From contig NC_054540.1 of the NCBI RefSeq assembly GCF_017654505.1, positions 44,059,054 through 44,123,053 on the forward strand: 64,000 nt of DNA, given 5' to 3'. Shown here one piece after another: positions 39,666 to 51,831 of the stretch. Under the pieces are notes generated by a model. It was not told the origin of the DNA, did no database searches, and saw only the letters and a list, made by a program, of their open reading frames with translations. Numbering within the stretch: the stretch's first letter is position 1; each line of letters begins with the position of its first letter. A program made the position numbers and the translations under genes. This DNA is from Polyodon spathula (lineage: Eukaryota > Chordata > Actinopteri > Acipenseriformes > Polyodontidae).

Positions 39666-39844
39666 CTGTAGGCATAACAGCATGGCTTCAATCGTTTGTT
39701 TAGCAGAAACACTGCATGACAGGCAATGTTTTCTGATATTTACATGGCTGGGCAGGATTTATGATGTTAATGTGTGAATGTCTATCAGCTACAATGACCT
39801 TGTTTAAAATAATGAAATAATTTTTTTTGTTTTTAATCATTTTA

Positions 39845-39915
39845 TTGTGAAACATTTTGAGATGGCTTTGCCATGAAAGACGCTATATAAAAATTACTTG
39901 ATTGATTGATTGAAT
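39845..39915 (+). repeat. LINE 3'-tail-like fragment
   Basis: The phrase GACGCTATATAAAAATTACT followed by TTGATTGATTGATTGA resembles the 3' tail and terminal microsatellite of fish L2-type LINEs. Confidence 0.5.
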
Positions 39916-42747
39916 TTAGAACCAGTGTAGCTCTGTGAAACTGGGGTAAATAAAGAGAAAATCATAATTTAATTTAAAAAAAAAACAAACACCTAACTTC
40001 CTATGGGTGTATAGTTTCTTCAGAAATAAAATTTCACCCTTTTCCTGTCCAGCTTATGTCATCAATCAGCACACAGCCTTGTTTCTTTCTTGCACTGCAG
40101 CCCCTTGCGATGTGCCTACCACCTCAGACTGATTGCTTCCCTTGAGAGCGAACACCTCAGGACGTCATTACAGCAGCTCTGTATTTATTGCACCACATAC
40201 TGTAGTATATCAGCTCAAGGTAAAATCAGAATATAGTTTGTTGTTAATTCAGGTCTGCACCAGTGTCATAGTAATATTAGAACATGCTAAATTATTTTGA
40301 CAAAAAATTAAATAATGCACGTTAAAAATAGGCACAGTAATAAAGTATATTGCTGTATTTTTTCTTTTTACAAAGTTGGGAGTTAGATTTTAAAAAAAGA
40401 AGCATTGTAATATAGTAGTTAGTACCAAAGCCAGTCGTTGTCTGAAAATGAAGGATCCTAGCTAAGAGGCAGACCCAAACTGACAGCTACAGTCATTACT
40501 CAATTTGCTTTTGATGCTTAAAGGAACCCTATTGCATTGTATTAAATAAGTTATTTTAGAGAGTCTAAATTACATATGCTCAAACAGCACAAAACAGCAC
40601 AAAGCAAGAAACAATCGTTCCCGGCTCACTTAATCAGCAGCATGTTTACTCAAACAAACAAACTCCAATGCAGGACTGCACGGCCTTGTGAAGAGGTCTC
40701 ATCACTTTTAGTTGTTGTTTTTCGTAGTTTAGGACAATTTCCAAGAGCAGCTCCAGATAAAAGCAGGACAGAGAACATGGTAAGTGTTGTGTTATTAACT
40801 GAAGTATTCTGTCATATGTTTTGTGCAAACTGAGTGCTATTTAATAGTACACCCTGCTCACTGCCTTCATTGTGATTTATGGTAACTAAGCATGTTGTGT
40901 TTAGGGCCTATACGTCAAACTGTCCACACAGTTTGAGCAACCAGAGCTCTCCCAAACTGTACAAGATCACATCTTTTAAACAATAAGAGACACGATGCAC
41001 TTAATTCTTTAACTTATAAAAGAAGCCAGTGTACCAGAATTCTGGAATGCAGCAATACTCATGAAAGAAACCAACACCAGCACTACAGTCTTACCCTCAT
41101 TTAGGCAGAATAGCACCCAGGTAGGGATTGTTATGGTCATATGTAAAGAAATGCATCTTTAAAATGAGCGTTTAGGAGTTTATAGATTAGTGGGTGCTGT
41201 TCTTTTTTCCCTTGTGTTTCGTGGCATAACCGAGGCGTGTAATTGTTGTGCAGAAACCCACACCATGTCACTTTTGTCATGCTTGTTGATGCCAATTACT
41301 GAGCTACTTTGCAGCATCTGTGCTCATTTGTATTATTAATTATTATCTGTGTATTTTAAAGCACTCAAGTGAATGGGCTGGGGTAGCTGGGGTGTGCATC
41401 AGTTGCAGGCCTGAGTATCTAAGCTAATCAAAGATTTGGAGCATGACATTAGTATTTAACAGGAAAGAATGTGCCAGAAGGGGCTTGTCATCCTTATCCT
41501 CTTTCTAGAATTAGTGCCTGCAGCCTGGCAGGATGCAGGAATCCTTGATACTGTCAAGACTTTAGTAAGCAGAGGAAAATGAATGTAGGTAAGGTAGCTC
41601 AGACACAAAACAAACATTACACTTCAAGGATTCATTATGACCAATTAATACTGCATCTATAAATGTTTTACAGTAATGCAGTGCTATAACATGTGAATAA
41701 GACATTTACAAGATATTTTAGTAACACTTAAGTGTCTCTAATTACTGTGTGTTTACATAGTAGTTACTTATCATTACAATATATCATTACAATGTTATAA
41801 TCCATAGATACAGTGTATTTAATGTGTTAGTTTCTTTGCACAATATATGTAACTACACAATTGTATCATAAAATGGTTAGGGTTATATTGTGCAAAAAGA
41901 TGTGCACATTAAATACTATTCATGATAACATTCTAAGTATGTGTAAGTACACTGTGCAAATAGTAGTGTAAAATGTTAGCGAAATCTTATAATTATAATA
42001 CAAATCCTTAGTAATATGTTTATAAAATGTGTTATCAGAATGTACTGGTTTTATTTTTCATGCTTATAAACGACAGAAGGATGTGTCAAAATTGGTAACA
42101 TACCTACTTTCAACATGGTCCTGAAAACCAAGAGAAAGATGCAGGTGTAATTACCTTTTACAGGGGACACAGAACAATGTGATGAGGGTGAATCAGGAAA
42201 TACATCAACTGTTATTTTAAATATGAGAAAAGAAAACCATACCAGCCTCAGATCATTCTCCTGTGAACGGGGCAAGAATCAAGGTTTCCATGTGCAGCCG
42301 TTCCCAGCTCTTGTTTCTGTAGGTAATATTAGTTTAATTTGTTTCTGTTGCCAGTCATGTATTGGTGGAAATGCCTAACTGCTATGCATGATTTATGAAT
42401 CTCCATGTCATGGGGCGGAAGATATTGAACAGTATGCCCCTCGGCACTCACAGACTTTATTTGTATGCTAAGCAGCTCACTGACTCACAGTGTTTAGGCT
42501 TCTGTCCATACACAGTGTGTTTAGAGTTCAGGAGTACAGTACCCTAACCGTCCTCCTGACCCCTGGGAGTCAGTTTATTATACCCAATACATGGACTCAA
42601 TTAACCATCAAATAAGAGTCAATTTATTATATTCAATAGAGCTACTCAATTAACCATCAAATAATTCATTTTGATCAAATAAACAGAGTATTCAATACTT
42701 TGATATTGCTGTATGTTGTCAGAAGAAAATCTGTCTGAAACAAAACT

Positions 42748-42748
<1 letters not shown>
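39916..42748. other. gabra3 intron, no named element
   Basis: I see no exon. The stretch 41690-42030 has TAGTAACACTTAAGTGTCTC and GTAGTTAC motifs typical of dispersed fish repeats but was not assigned. Confidence 0.4.

Positions 42749-42786
<38 letters not shown>
42749..42786. repeat. (AAT)n microsatellite
   Basis: About 12 AAT units. Confidence 0.95.
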
Positions 42787-42789
<3 letters not shown>

Positions 42790-44321
42790 GGAAAGTTTGG
42801 AGCTCTGCCATATTGATTGACACACCAGTAGAGCTGATCCTTCATCATAGAGAAGGAAGAGAGGCTGTAACTTTAAATATGTTACCCTTTTTTCTTAGAA
42901 GATGTATACTTCATTTTCTCAGATTCTCCTGCATTGCATATGTTGTTCAACATATTTTTGTTTATGTATATTATGGTTATAGCTACTACAGTAGTTGCAC
43001 GACAAGACTGAGCACCAAAGAACACAAACATGGAAAAAAACTAGTGAGACATTTTCAGATCTTTAGTGCACAGTGGAATCCTGCAATTACAACCGTGTCT
43101 GGCAGACTGAGAGCTGGTTACAAGGGGACACCTCTGGATAACACCATTAGTTACAATTATTTTTACAACACTCTTTGCTGATTACAAGATGTTGGAAACA
43201 CACCTCCACTAAACAGTCCAAAATGTGAGCTGCACTCCACTAAACATACAAGGTTCAGTGTAGTCTATGGCTGATTAAATCCACAGAAACATTATGGTAT
43301 CTTCACAAATGGCAATAACCTGTTTCATATCGAGTCCTGTGTGCTCCATATCAAGTTAATTATTATTCATATGTTAAACTTATCCTGATGTTTCATTAGA
43401 AATAACAACAAAATATCAACCCATAAAAACACAACAAACTGCACTTAAGGTGATAGTGAGACTTAAAGACAGGTCGTGCATGTTGTATTTTCATGTCTGT
43501 AAAGGCATGTATACACATAACCGATCCTATTATAAAGGTGTGTCTCGTAAGTGGACAAGCGTGGCTTAAATAAGTCAGAAACCATTGTTTCAGGAATCAA
43601 ATATGAAATACAGCAATTTATTCAGTCTCATTGTATGTGTTTTGCTCCACTCTTGTTATTTCTTTTGTTCACTCATTTATTTTGTATCAATGAAGCAGGT
43701 CATGTCTAGTCATGTGATTGCATTGTGAATCTGGGTAATTACCAGGGTCCCAGATCTTGCATTGTAACTACTGTATAATGACATGGACATGGCCTTGTGA
43801 AACATAGCTTGTTACCTGATGGAATTACATGGTAACACCGTGGCACAGGTCCTCTCCCAACCATTACACACTAAGTCCACCAGCAGGTAATGCTATATTC
43901 TAGAGTGTTACCATTGCATCTTGCTGTTTAGCAAGCAACCCATTTGTTTACATCTCTTAAACAGATCATTTCAGTGTCCAAATCCTCACTCATTCAGCCT
44001 GAGATTCAGTCTTCTTAATACATTTAACATAACCATTATATAGATCCCATATATAACACCTGTTATACAGTATATAAGTCTTCTACAGAACTCCTAGTAG
44101 AGATGGAATACAGTGTATATGTTTGAGTAAAAGCCCTTTACTTTATGATTCAGTGCTCTAACTTATCCAGTCAACTGGAGCTCACCAGCACTCACAGTTA
44201 CACGGGTCTGTCTGTATTACACATAATATTAACACAAGCCAAACTCGTCAAGAAAAACATGCGATTCTCAACTCATCAAAGCAAAAAAAAAAAAAAAGTT
44301 ATCAGTAATATGTAGCATGAG
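42787..44321. other. gabra3 intron, no named element
   Basis: The 122-codon frame at 42813-43181 has no recognisable domain and no splice-consistent neighbours. A poly-A run lies at 44283-44297. Confidence 0.4.
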
Positions 44322-44666
44322 TCGGGCCCTGCGTTTTACGCGACCTGCTTTCTTAGGCTGCACTTCATTCCTCCCACCACAAGGTGGTCATGTAGTCTGC
44401 TTAACCACTTATTGATTAATAATCTCCCGATTCCTTTAATTATTCTGTTAACGCACATTGGCGTGTTGATTAGGTGGCAGCAGCAGCAGCTCCGGACATT
44501 TATCAAGTCATGCATCCCTGTATTACTAATTCAATATTATTTCTTAGAATATGTAAATAGATCAATTCAATGTTTCAGTTTACTAGTAGGAACGCATCAT
44601 TTGTCAACAAATGCATTGATTCCTGAAACAATTTATATAAAATACTGAAATCATAAAATCAATATA

Positions 44667-45293
44667 CAGTGCCTATAGAAAGTCTACACCCCCTTTCAAA
44701 AGGTTCACCATTTGTTGCCTTATAGCCTGGAATTAAAATGCATTAAAATATTTTTTTTTTCATTTATCTACACATCCTACTCCACTACTTCCAAGTGAAA
44801 AAATATTCTAAAAATTTGTAGAAAATTAATAAAAAAAAAAAAAACCTGAAATAGCTTGGTTGGATAAGTGTCCACCCCCCTTGTAATAGCAATCCTGAAT
44901 TAGCTCAGGTGTAAACAATCGCCTTAAAAATCACACACCAAGTTACTTGGCTTCCACCTGTGTTAAACTATAGTGATTCACATGATTTCTGGATAAATTC
45001 AGCAGTTCCTGTAGGTTCCCTCTGTGGTGTATTTCAAAGCAAAGACTCAACCATGAGCACCATGGTGCTTTCAAAAGAACTCCGAGACAAAGTTGTTGAA
45101 AGGAACAGATCGGGATGGGTAAAAAAAAACATCAAAGGCCTTGAATATCCCTTGGAGCACAGTGAAGATGATTATCCAGACGATCAAGATTATCCCTGCT
45201 CAGCCGTGGAAGACTGTAACTTCTTTAGAGTTGCCATAGGCCTCTTGGTGTCCTCCCTGACTAGTGCCCTTCTCGGCCAGATACTCATTTAGA
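44667..45293 (+). mobile_element. Tc1/mariner fragment, copy D
   Basis: After TA at 44665-44666 it begins CAGTGCCTATAGAAAGTCTA. On the plus strand the transposase N-terminus reads LSKELRDKVVERNRSGWVKK, degraded beyond. The rest of the transposase and the right terminal repeat are missing; the sequence stops at the duplicated hAT segment. Confidence 0.7.
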
Positions 45294-45423
45294 ACTGATC
45301 TTTTGCATTTGGAGACTCATCAGTAACTACCGATACACTGTCAGAGAGCTCGTACAGTTTTTATCTTGTGCAACTCAACAATTTGGGGTAGATATTCTCT
45401 TCTTAGTTGACCTGGTGTAGAAA
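45294..45423. repeat. Direct duplicate of an internal hAT segment
   Basis: These 130 bp match 47743-47872 with about two differences (for example CTACCGATAC for CTACTGATAC). The source segment encodes the transposase VVTDESPNAKDQ block. Here it follows the Tc1 fragment directly. Confidence 0.9.
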
Positions 45424-46521
45424 ATACAGTATAATCGTAAATCTCAAAAAACTACTCACTTCTAAATCTTTTGTAGTCATTTCTGTATTACTTTAGTATA
45501 AATACATGTTAATTTTGATTCATATGTTGTTTTTTTCTGACTTTATGTGAACGAAAAGACACACATTTACCCGTTTTCCCATTGGAAATAGTGATATTTT
45601 GAAATATCACTGTCCTGGTCACAAAAGCAAAGTTTGTGGGGAATAATAGCCATTTTCTATACTTTTGAGGCATAAGCAATTAGGAAATAACACTTACTAC
45701 CCAGGAACAAAAATTGTGTTACATAGTGTAATTCAGTGTAATTCATGTGTTGAAAGAGCACAACTGTCTCTTGATCATTTCGGCAGTACAACGTCATAAT
45801 GGAAAAAATACAGTACATCATGGGATTTCCTTACAGCCCTGTCTATTCCTAAATTCGTCTTGCATTGAGAAAGTAACACATTTGGAATCGGAATAAAGGA
45901 AGTGATTATATAATTCAGTTCATGTGCAGTCATCTTTTGGTAAGTTGTTTTTCCAGAACCATATCATTATGTACAGTATTACAACACTGTATGCTAAAAT
46001 ATTGCCCTTAATCCACAAAACCAACAAAATACATCCTATGTAGCCTATATTTGACATTTGTAGTTCTATGGAACACGGGCAATCGTTTATCCTGGAAAAA
46101 AATTAAATACAGCACCTGAAAGCAGATATACGCGTTTATTATGGTTCCCACATGGCACTAATTGTGGTCTGCTCTATTTATATCGTGATTTGGACAGACA
46201 CCGCTTGGTTTCAATAAGTGGTAAACTTAACACGTGCTGAGACACTTAGGAAAGTTAGCACCTTTAAGTAAATTTGGTTTTTATATCAAGTCCCTCCCTC
46301 AAGGTACTAGGGAAGATAATTTGAATACATTTCCATGGATTACCATTATTAATTGAATGTAAATGATTCGCACGTGGTATCATTTGCCGCTGGTTAGTGA
46401 ATATAGCAGGTGTACAAAGCACGCAGTGTACAAAGCACGCAGTGATAAACTAGTTACCACTGTTTAGTGCATGAGGCCCTAAGTGTCACTTACAGTTTCA
46501 TGAAAGAAAATGTCCCATGCA

Positions 46522-48060
46522 TTAAATGTTGCTGTTAAACTTAAGCATCGTCAGTTGGTTAACCTTGCTTTCTTTCATAGATTGACGTTGTTCTGTAAAA
46601 ACTTGGCCATAAGAAGAAACACTTCTTTCAGCATCTACAGAGTTGGTAACAACTGACAAATATATTTTAGCCTTTCGTGTTAAATTGGGAAATAATTCTT
46701 CAGCTTTAGTCCAAAATTCATTCAAAGTCATTCTACTGCCATTTTCTTTTGCATATGGTAGGTATTTGTCAATTTGTGATTTACAGTCAGAATGTAATGG
46801 GAGGGCTTCCAGATCCAAACTACACACTTGTTGTGGGTCGAATATCCTCACTGCCATCAGAAAGATAGGAGCTGCTTGAAAAAAATGCGGTTTCTTTTTG
46901 CATTGATCCGGGTTGTCGTAATTAGTCAGTTTTTCAGAAACATCATGGAAGGTTTTTACACATAGTTTGTTTACTGCGGGGTCTGTGATGGGTACCTCTT
47001 GTGCCATTGCTAGGTATGTATTTATTAATTCTGCAACTTTATTATATGTTTGATGGACTCTCACTTCACGGCTTTCAAACCACTGAATCAGATCCATCAG
47101 TCCCTTGGCATGCATCACAATTTGGGAGTGTTGAGATTTTAAACTTTGCACATCTTTAAGCAATTTCTGGAAGTCCTTTAACACTACAGTATTTGGTGAA
47201 ATGTGCATTTCCTTTTCCATGAAGCCTGCATAAAAAGGGGTGTATTTGGAATGATATCCAGCAGCAGATTACCAAGTGCCCCATCATGTTATGCATGTCT
47301 CAGGTGGCAAATTTATGGGAAAAGTACATCCTTCTTATTGGATTGCTTCTGTCAGGTGGTCTTTAAAACATAGTTTTTTGCATGGGCAATGTTAAAGAAT
47401 TTTTTTGATTTTTGCAACAAGCTTGTCTGCTTTTTGAGAATAATTTCCCCAGATATTGCTGGCAAGGGCTATTATGTGGGCATTACATGTCAAATGTACT
47501 GAATTTGACAGTAAACCTTGAAGAATGTCATTGTATGCATTGATCCTGTAACTGGCATTATCGGAGACAAATCCAGTCACATTATTAAAATTAACTTAAA
47601 ATTTAAACATTTCACAACACCCTGTGCCACTGATGAGTAATTCAGAGAGATTGTGCAGATTACAGATTAACTGTATCTAATATTACTTTCAGTTTGAAGG
47701 TATTTGATAGTTCTTGGAGAACAAACAAAATGTGCAAAACATACTGATCTTTTGCATTTGGAGACTCATCAGTAACTACTGATACACTGTCAGAGAGCTG
47801 GTACAGTTTTTATCTTGTGCAACTCAACAATTTGGGGTAGATATTCTCTTCTTAGTTGACCTGGTGTAGAAATTGCTCCTACATTTATTACATTTGTTCA
47901 GAAATGCATGTAGTGGGATTATCATTTTTTTCCAGGGGAATATTATGCCTCTGTCAAATCGAAAATAACATCTCGTCGGCATAATTTTCGTTCCCCTTAC
48001 ATTTTTTACTGGAGGACGTGTCTCATAGCTTTGCTTTCAATGATAAATGTCGGTCTATTG
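46522..48060 (-). pseudogene. hAT transposase pseudogene
   Basis: The C-terminal 232-codon frame (46522-47220) ends with NSVDAERSVSSYGQVFTEQR and QSMKESKVNQLTMLKFNSN, the hAT dimerisation motif, preceded by MTLNEFWTKAEELFPNLTRK. A second piece (47392-47580) reads FVSDNASYRINAYNDILQGL and SVHLTCNAHIIALASN, the catalytic-core region with the conserved Cys-x2-His. Further 5', VVTDESPNAKDQ holds the first catalytic Asp. Pieces are separated by frameshifts. No clear BED finger was seen. Confidence 0.8.
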
Positions 48061-48387
48061 TTGACTTTCGAGTGTGGTCCAAAGATAAATTGCAAGTTGT
48101 GCAAAATAAATTGGTGTACTGGATATTGTTGCGTGCCAATGATTTTTTAATTGCAATGTCTTTGACTCCATATTTAGGTCTCTTGATTTTTCTTTTAACG
48201 CATCAATTTATTCAATTACCATTTATACTCATCATAATTAGCTTTTATTTTTCTAATTAGTCAAAGCGTAATTTGTGTTGAATTCAATTACTATAACTGG
48301 AGTGGCTAGAGGGACATCTAGGGGAGATCAGTTGAATTACAGATGAAAAAAAACAGGTCATGTAAAATGCAGGACCCTAAGTATGAG

Positions 48388-48672
48388 TAATTAATTATGC
48401 TTATGAAAAAAGAGCAGGATAGGATTGTAGATCCTCAGGGATCAGGGAGTAGGTACTTTCTACTGGGTTACGGCACACAACTCAGCAGACCAACCAAATT
48501 GTACGTTTTATATCGACAATACTAGTCTGCAAGCAACAAACTTTATTCCTTCTGCTGTGCACCAGCCTCAGTAGTGGACTGGCACTGGTGTACGTACCGT
48601 GCACTGTCACTGGCGTGTGTATCGGGGACATGCTTGAACGCCATGTCATTAATGTTTCTTTTTCTTTCACAG
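48388..48672. other. gabra3 intron end
   Basis: A short unique stretch; the acceptor tract TTTCTTTTTCTTTCACAG ends at 48672. Confidence 0.5.
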
Positions 48673-48884
48673 GCGTCACTACCGTCCTCACAATGACCAC
48701 CCTGAGCATCAGTGCTAGAAACTCTTTACCCAAAGTGGCATATGCGACGGCCATGGACTGGTTCATAGCCGTCTGTTATGCCTTTGTGTTTTCTGCACTG
48801 ATTGAATTTGCAACGGTGAACTATTTCACCAAGCGGAGCTGGGCTTGGGACGGTAAAAAAGCTATGGAGGCCCAGGAGCAGAGG
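48673..48884 (+). CDS. gabra3: gabra3 TM2-TM3 exon (212 bp)
   Basis: It is bordered by TTTCACAG and GTAAGT. Its first two bases complete the Gly codon. It then reads [20 protein letters not shown] (TM2, the pore lining), then [20 protein letters not shown] and [11 protein letters not shown] (TM3), then [19 protein letters not shown], the start of the cytoplasmic loop. KRSWAW with GKK is the alpha-3 form. Codon ATA at 48765-48767 is the Ile of DWFIAV, the position edited to Met in mammalian Gabra3. The exon ends on a codon boundary. Confidence 0.96.
48737..48782 (+). promoter_or_regulatory. gabra3: Candidate ADAR editing hairpin (I/M site)
   Basis: GACGGCCATGGA (48746-48757) pairs with TTCATAGCCGTC (48762-48773) over a 4-base loop CTGG. 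Eleven of 12 positions pair (one G-U); the single mismatch sets A 48767 against C 48752. Beyond a 3 by 3 internal loop, GGCATA (48737-48742) pairs with TATGCC (48777-48782). A 48767 is the third base of an in-frame ATA codon; editing to inosine would give Met. The stem is entirely exonic. Confidence 0.75.
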
Positions 48885-48907
48885 GTAAGTGGTTTTGTCA
48901 TATTGCA

Positions 48908-49034
48908 GGGGAATTGTAGTGCAGAAAGCCAACATTCCGGAACATGCTGGGTGACTTACAGCAACGGCCCTTGCCTGTGCTGTTTGTGACCCAGCATGCT
49001 CCTTACTGCTGGCATTCTGGACCATCATTCCCCA
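48908..49034. repeat. Foldback repeat next to the exon donor
   Basis: The left arm (48908-48953) has GGGGAATTGTAGTGCAGAA and GGAACATGCTGGGT; the right arm (48988-49034), reverse-complemented, reads GGGGAATGATGGTCCAGAA and GGAGCATGCTGGGT. The arms are about 46 bp with scattered mismatches. It begins 23 bases after the donor GTAAGT and may be a small MITE. Confidence 0.7.
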
Positions 49035-49559
49035 CTGTGAAGCAGCAAGTTGTCAGGAAACAAGTTACTAGGCTTAAATAGGAAATAAAATAGGAAAAGT
49101 GATTTTGAACTTGGGAATAGTAAGTGGAGTATAGTACATGACAACCGGGGGTAATGTCATATCACATCAAGCACCCAACTGACAACAGTGGCATGTCACT
49201 GAATGAAATACAGAGGACTGTATTTTGGGATTTTATTTTGTGTGTTTTATGCTTAATTCTAGAAAATGTATGATAATTATAAAAACAAGTTAAATCAGAC
49301 TACAAAAATTCTGTCCTTTGACTTTTAACTAGATTCTAGCTAGGACCGGTAGCAAACAAACCAATCCAATGTGTACCAAATTGTATTGCGGCAGGCAATT
49401 ATTTTGCACTGAGCCTTATGTAAGCTTAAGAGCAATGCAAATTACTCAACACTTACAAATAATGATCCCCACTTATGCTAATGATGATCTCAGTGGGTGC
49501 ATCGTTCTATTTAGCAGCTGCACTTGCAGAGTTAGGAGTACAGAGAGGAATAGTCATTG
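49035..49559. other. gabra3 intron, no named element
   Basis: No exon or recognised family. Confidence 0.4.
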
Positions 49560-50127
49560 AATGGCATTTGTGGAGCATGAAAATACCAACCAACAAAATG
49601 GTAGAGGAAGAACAGTAAAGTTCTCTTGGCGCACGGGAAAGAAAAGTTCTGAGAAGGAGCTGAGAGTCTTTATGGCTCAGGTCACTCAGCATAAAACCAA
49701 GCCTCAGCCAAATCAATTACGCTAGAGTCCTTAGGAAATTATATGTATTGGCATGCCTTTTTTAGCATGACATCCAGAAGTGTGGATTGGGCTATAACAG
49801 ACATTGCAACTGTGGTCTGAAAGGAACCAGAGGCTAAGTAGTGCAGAGAACACAGCAGTCAAGGAACACAGCATGTGCAAGGATAGCGGTACCTAGATTG
49901 ATACTGGGATCTAGCTCATCCCTCAATTCAGCTATGAGATCAAGGATGACTTGCAGAGTGAGACAATAATGCTTTAGCACAGGATCCTCCAGCATCCCAA
50001 ACAAAGTGACCCTTGGATTGACTATGAGGGGTCTTGTTCATCTTGCCCTTCTCCTCTGAATGTGTTCCTGCCTCTCCTCAACAAGAGCCAAGTGTCGACG
50101 CATCAGGAGGTGTACCAGAGCAGCCAT
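49560..50127 (-). pseudogene. PIF/Harbinger transposase N-terminal relic
   Basis: From an ATG at 50125-50127 the minus strand reads MAALVHLLMRRHLALVEERQ, then a stop, VNPRVTLFGMLEDPVLKHYC, LQVILDLIAELRDELDPSIN and, after a frameshift, LCSLHYLASGSFQTTVAMSV with IAQSTLLDVMLKKACQYI. The spacing LASGSFQ...QST...V...A..YI matches the N-terminal helix region of HARBI1-like transposases and the copy at 27282 (YSSGSFQ...SQST). The catalytic part is too decayed to read. Confidence 0.6.
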
Positions 50128-51690
<1,563 letters not shown>

Positions 51691-51831
51691 AGCAGCCTGG
51701 AGTAGAGGCGGACCAACCCCAGCCCCCTAGCTCCCCTTCACCCCCCTGACTGACAAGGAGCAAGCAGCCTGGAGTAGAGGCAGACCAACCCCAGCCCCCT
51801 AGCTCCCCTTCATCCCCTGACTGACAAGGAG
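51691..51831. repeat. Two-copy tandem duplication, 72-bp unit
   Basis: Both units start AGCAGCCTGGAGTAGAGGC (51691 and 51763) and contain CCCCTAGCTCCCCTTCA and CTGACTGACAAGGAGCA. Near-identical, so recent. Confidence 0.9.

Larger units (their letters stand above)
44322..48379 (-). mobile_element. hAT element, 4.06 kb, with TIRs and TSD
   Basis: The left end reads GGGCCCTGCGTTTTACGCGA then CCTG, and the right end, reverse-complemented, reads GGGTCCTGCATTTTACATGA then CCTG, so 26-bp inverted termini with few changes. The flanks AGCATGAG (44314-44321) and AGTATGAG (48380-48387) match at 7 of 8, as expected of the 8-bp hAT duplication. A minus-strand hAT transposase pseudogene lies inside, along with a Tc1 fragment and a 130-bp internal duplication. 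It sits wholly in the intron before the TM2-TM3 exon. Confidence 0.8.

Noticed and set aside
38344..39671. Open frames of 60-92 codons rich in Gln-Val-Gln-Trp-Gly repeats on both strands
   Set aside because: They are translations of the 25-bp minisatellite in several phases; no start context or splice-consistent neighbours.
42813..43181. 122-codon frame in the gabra3 intron
   Set aside because: No recognisable domain and no exon-like borders.
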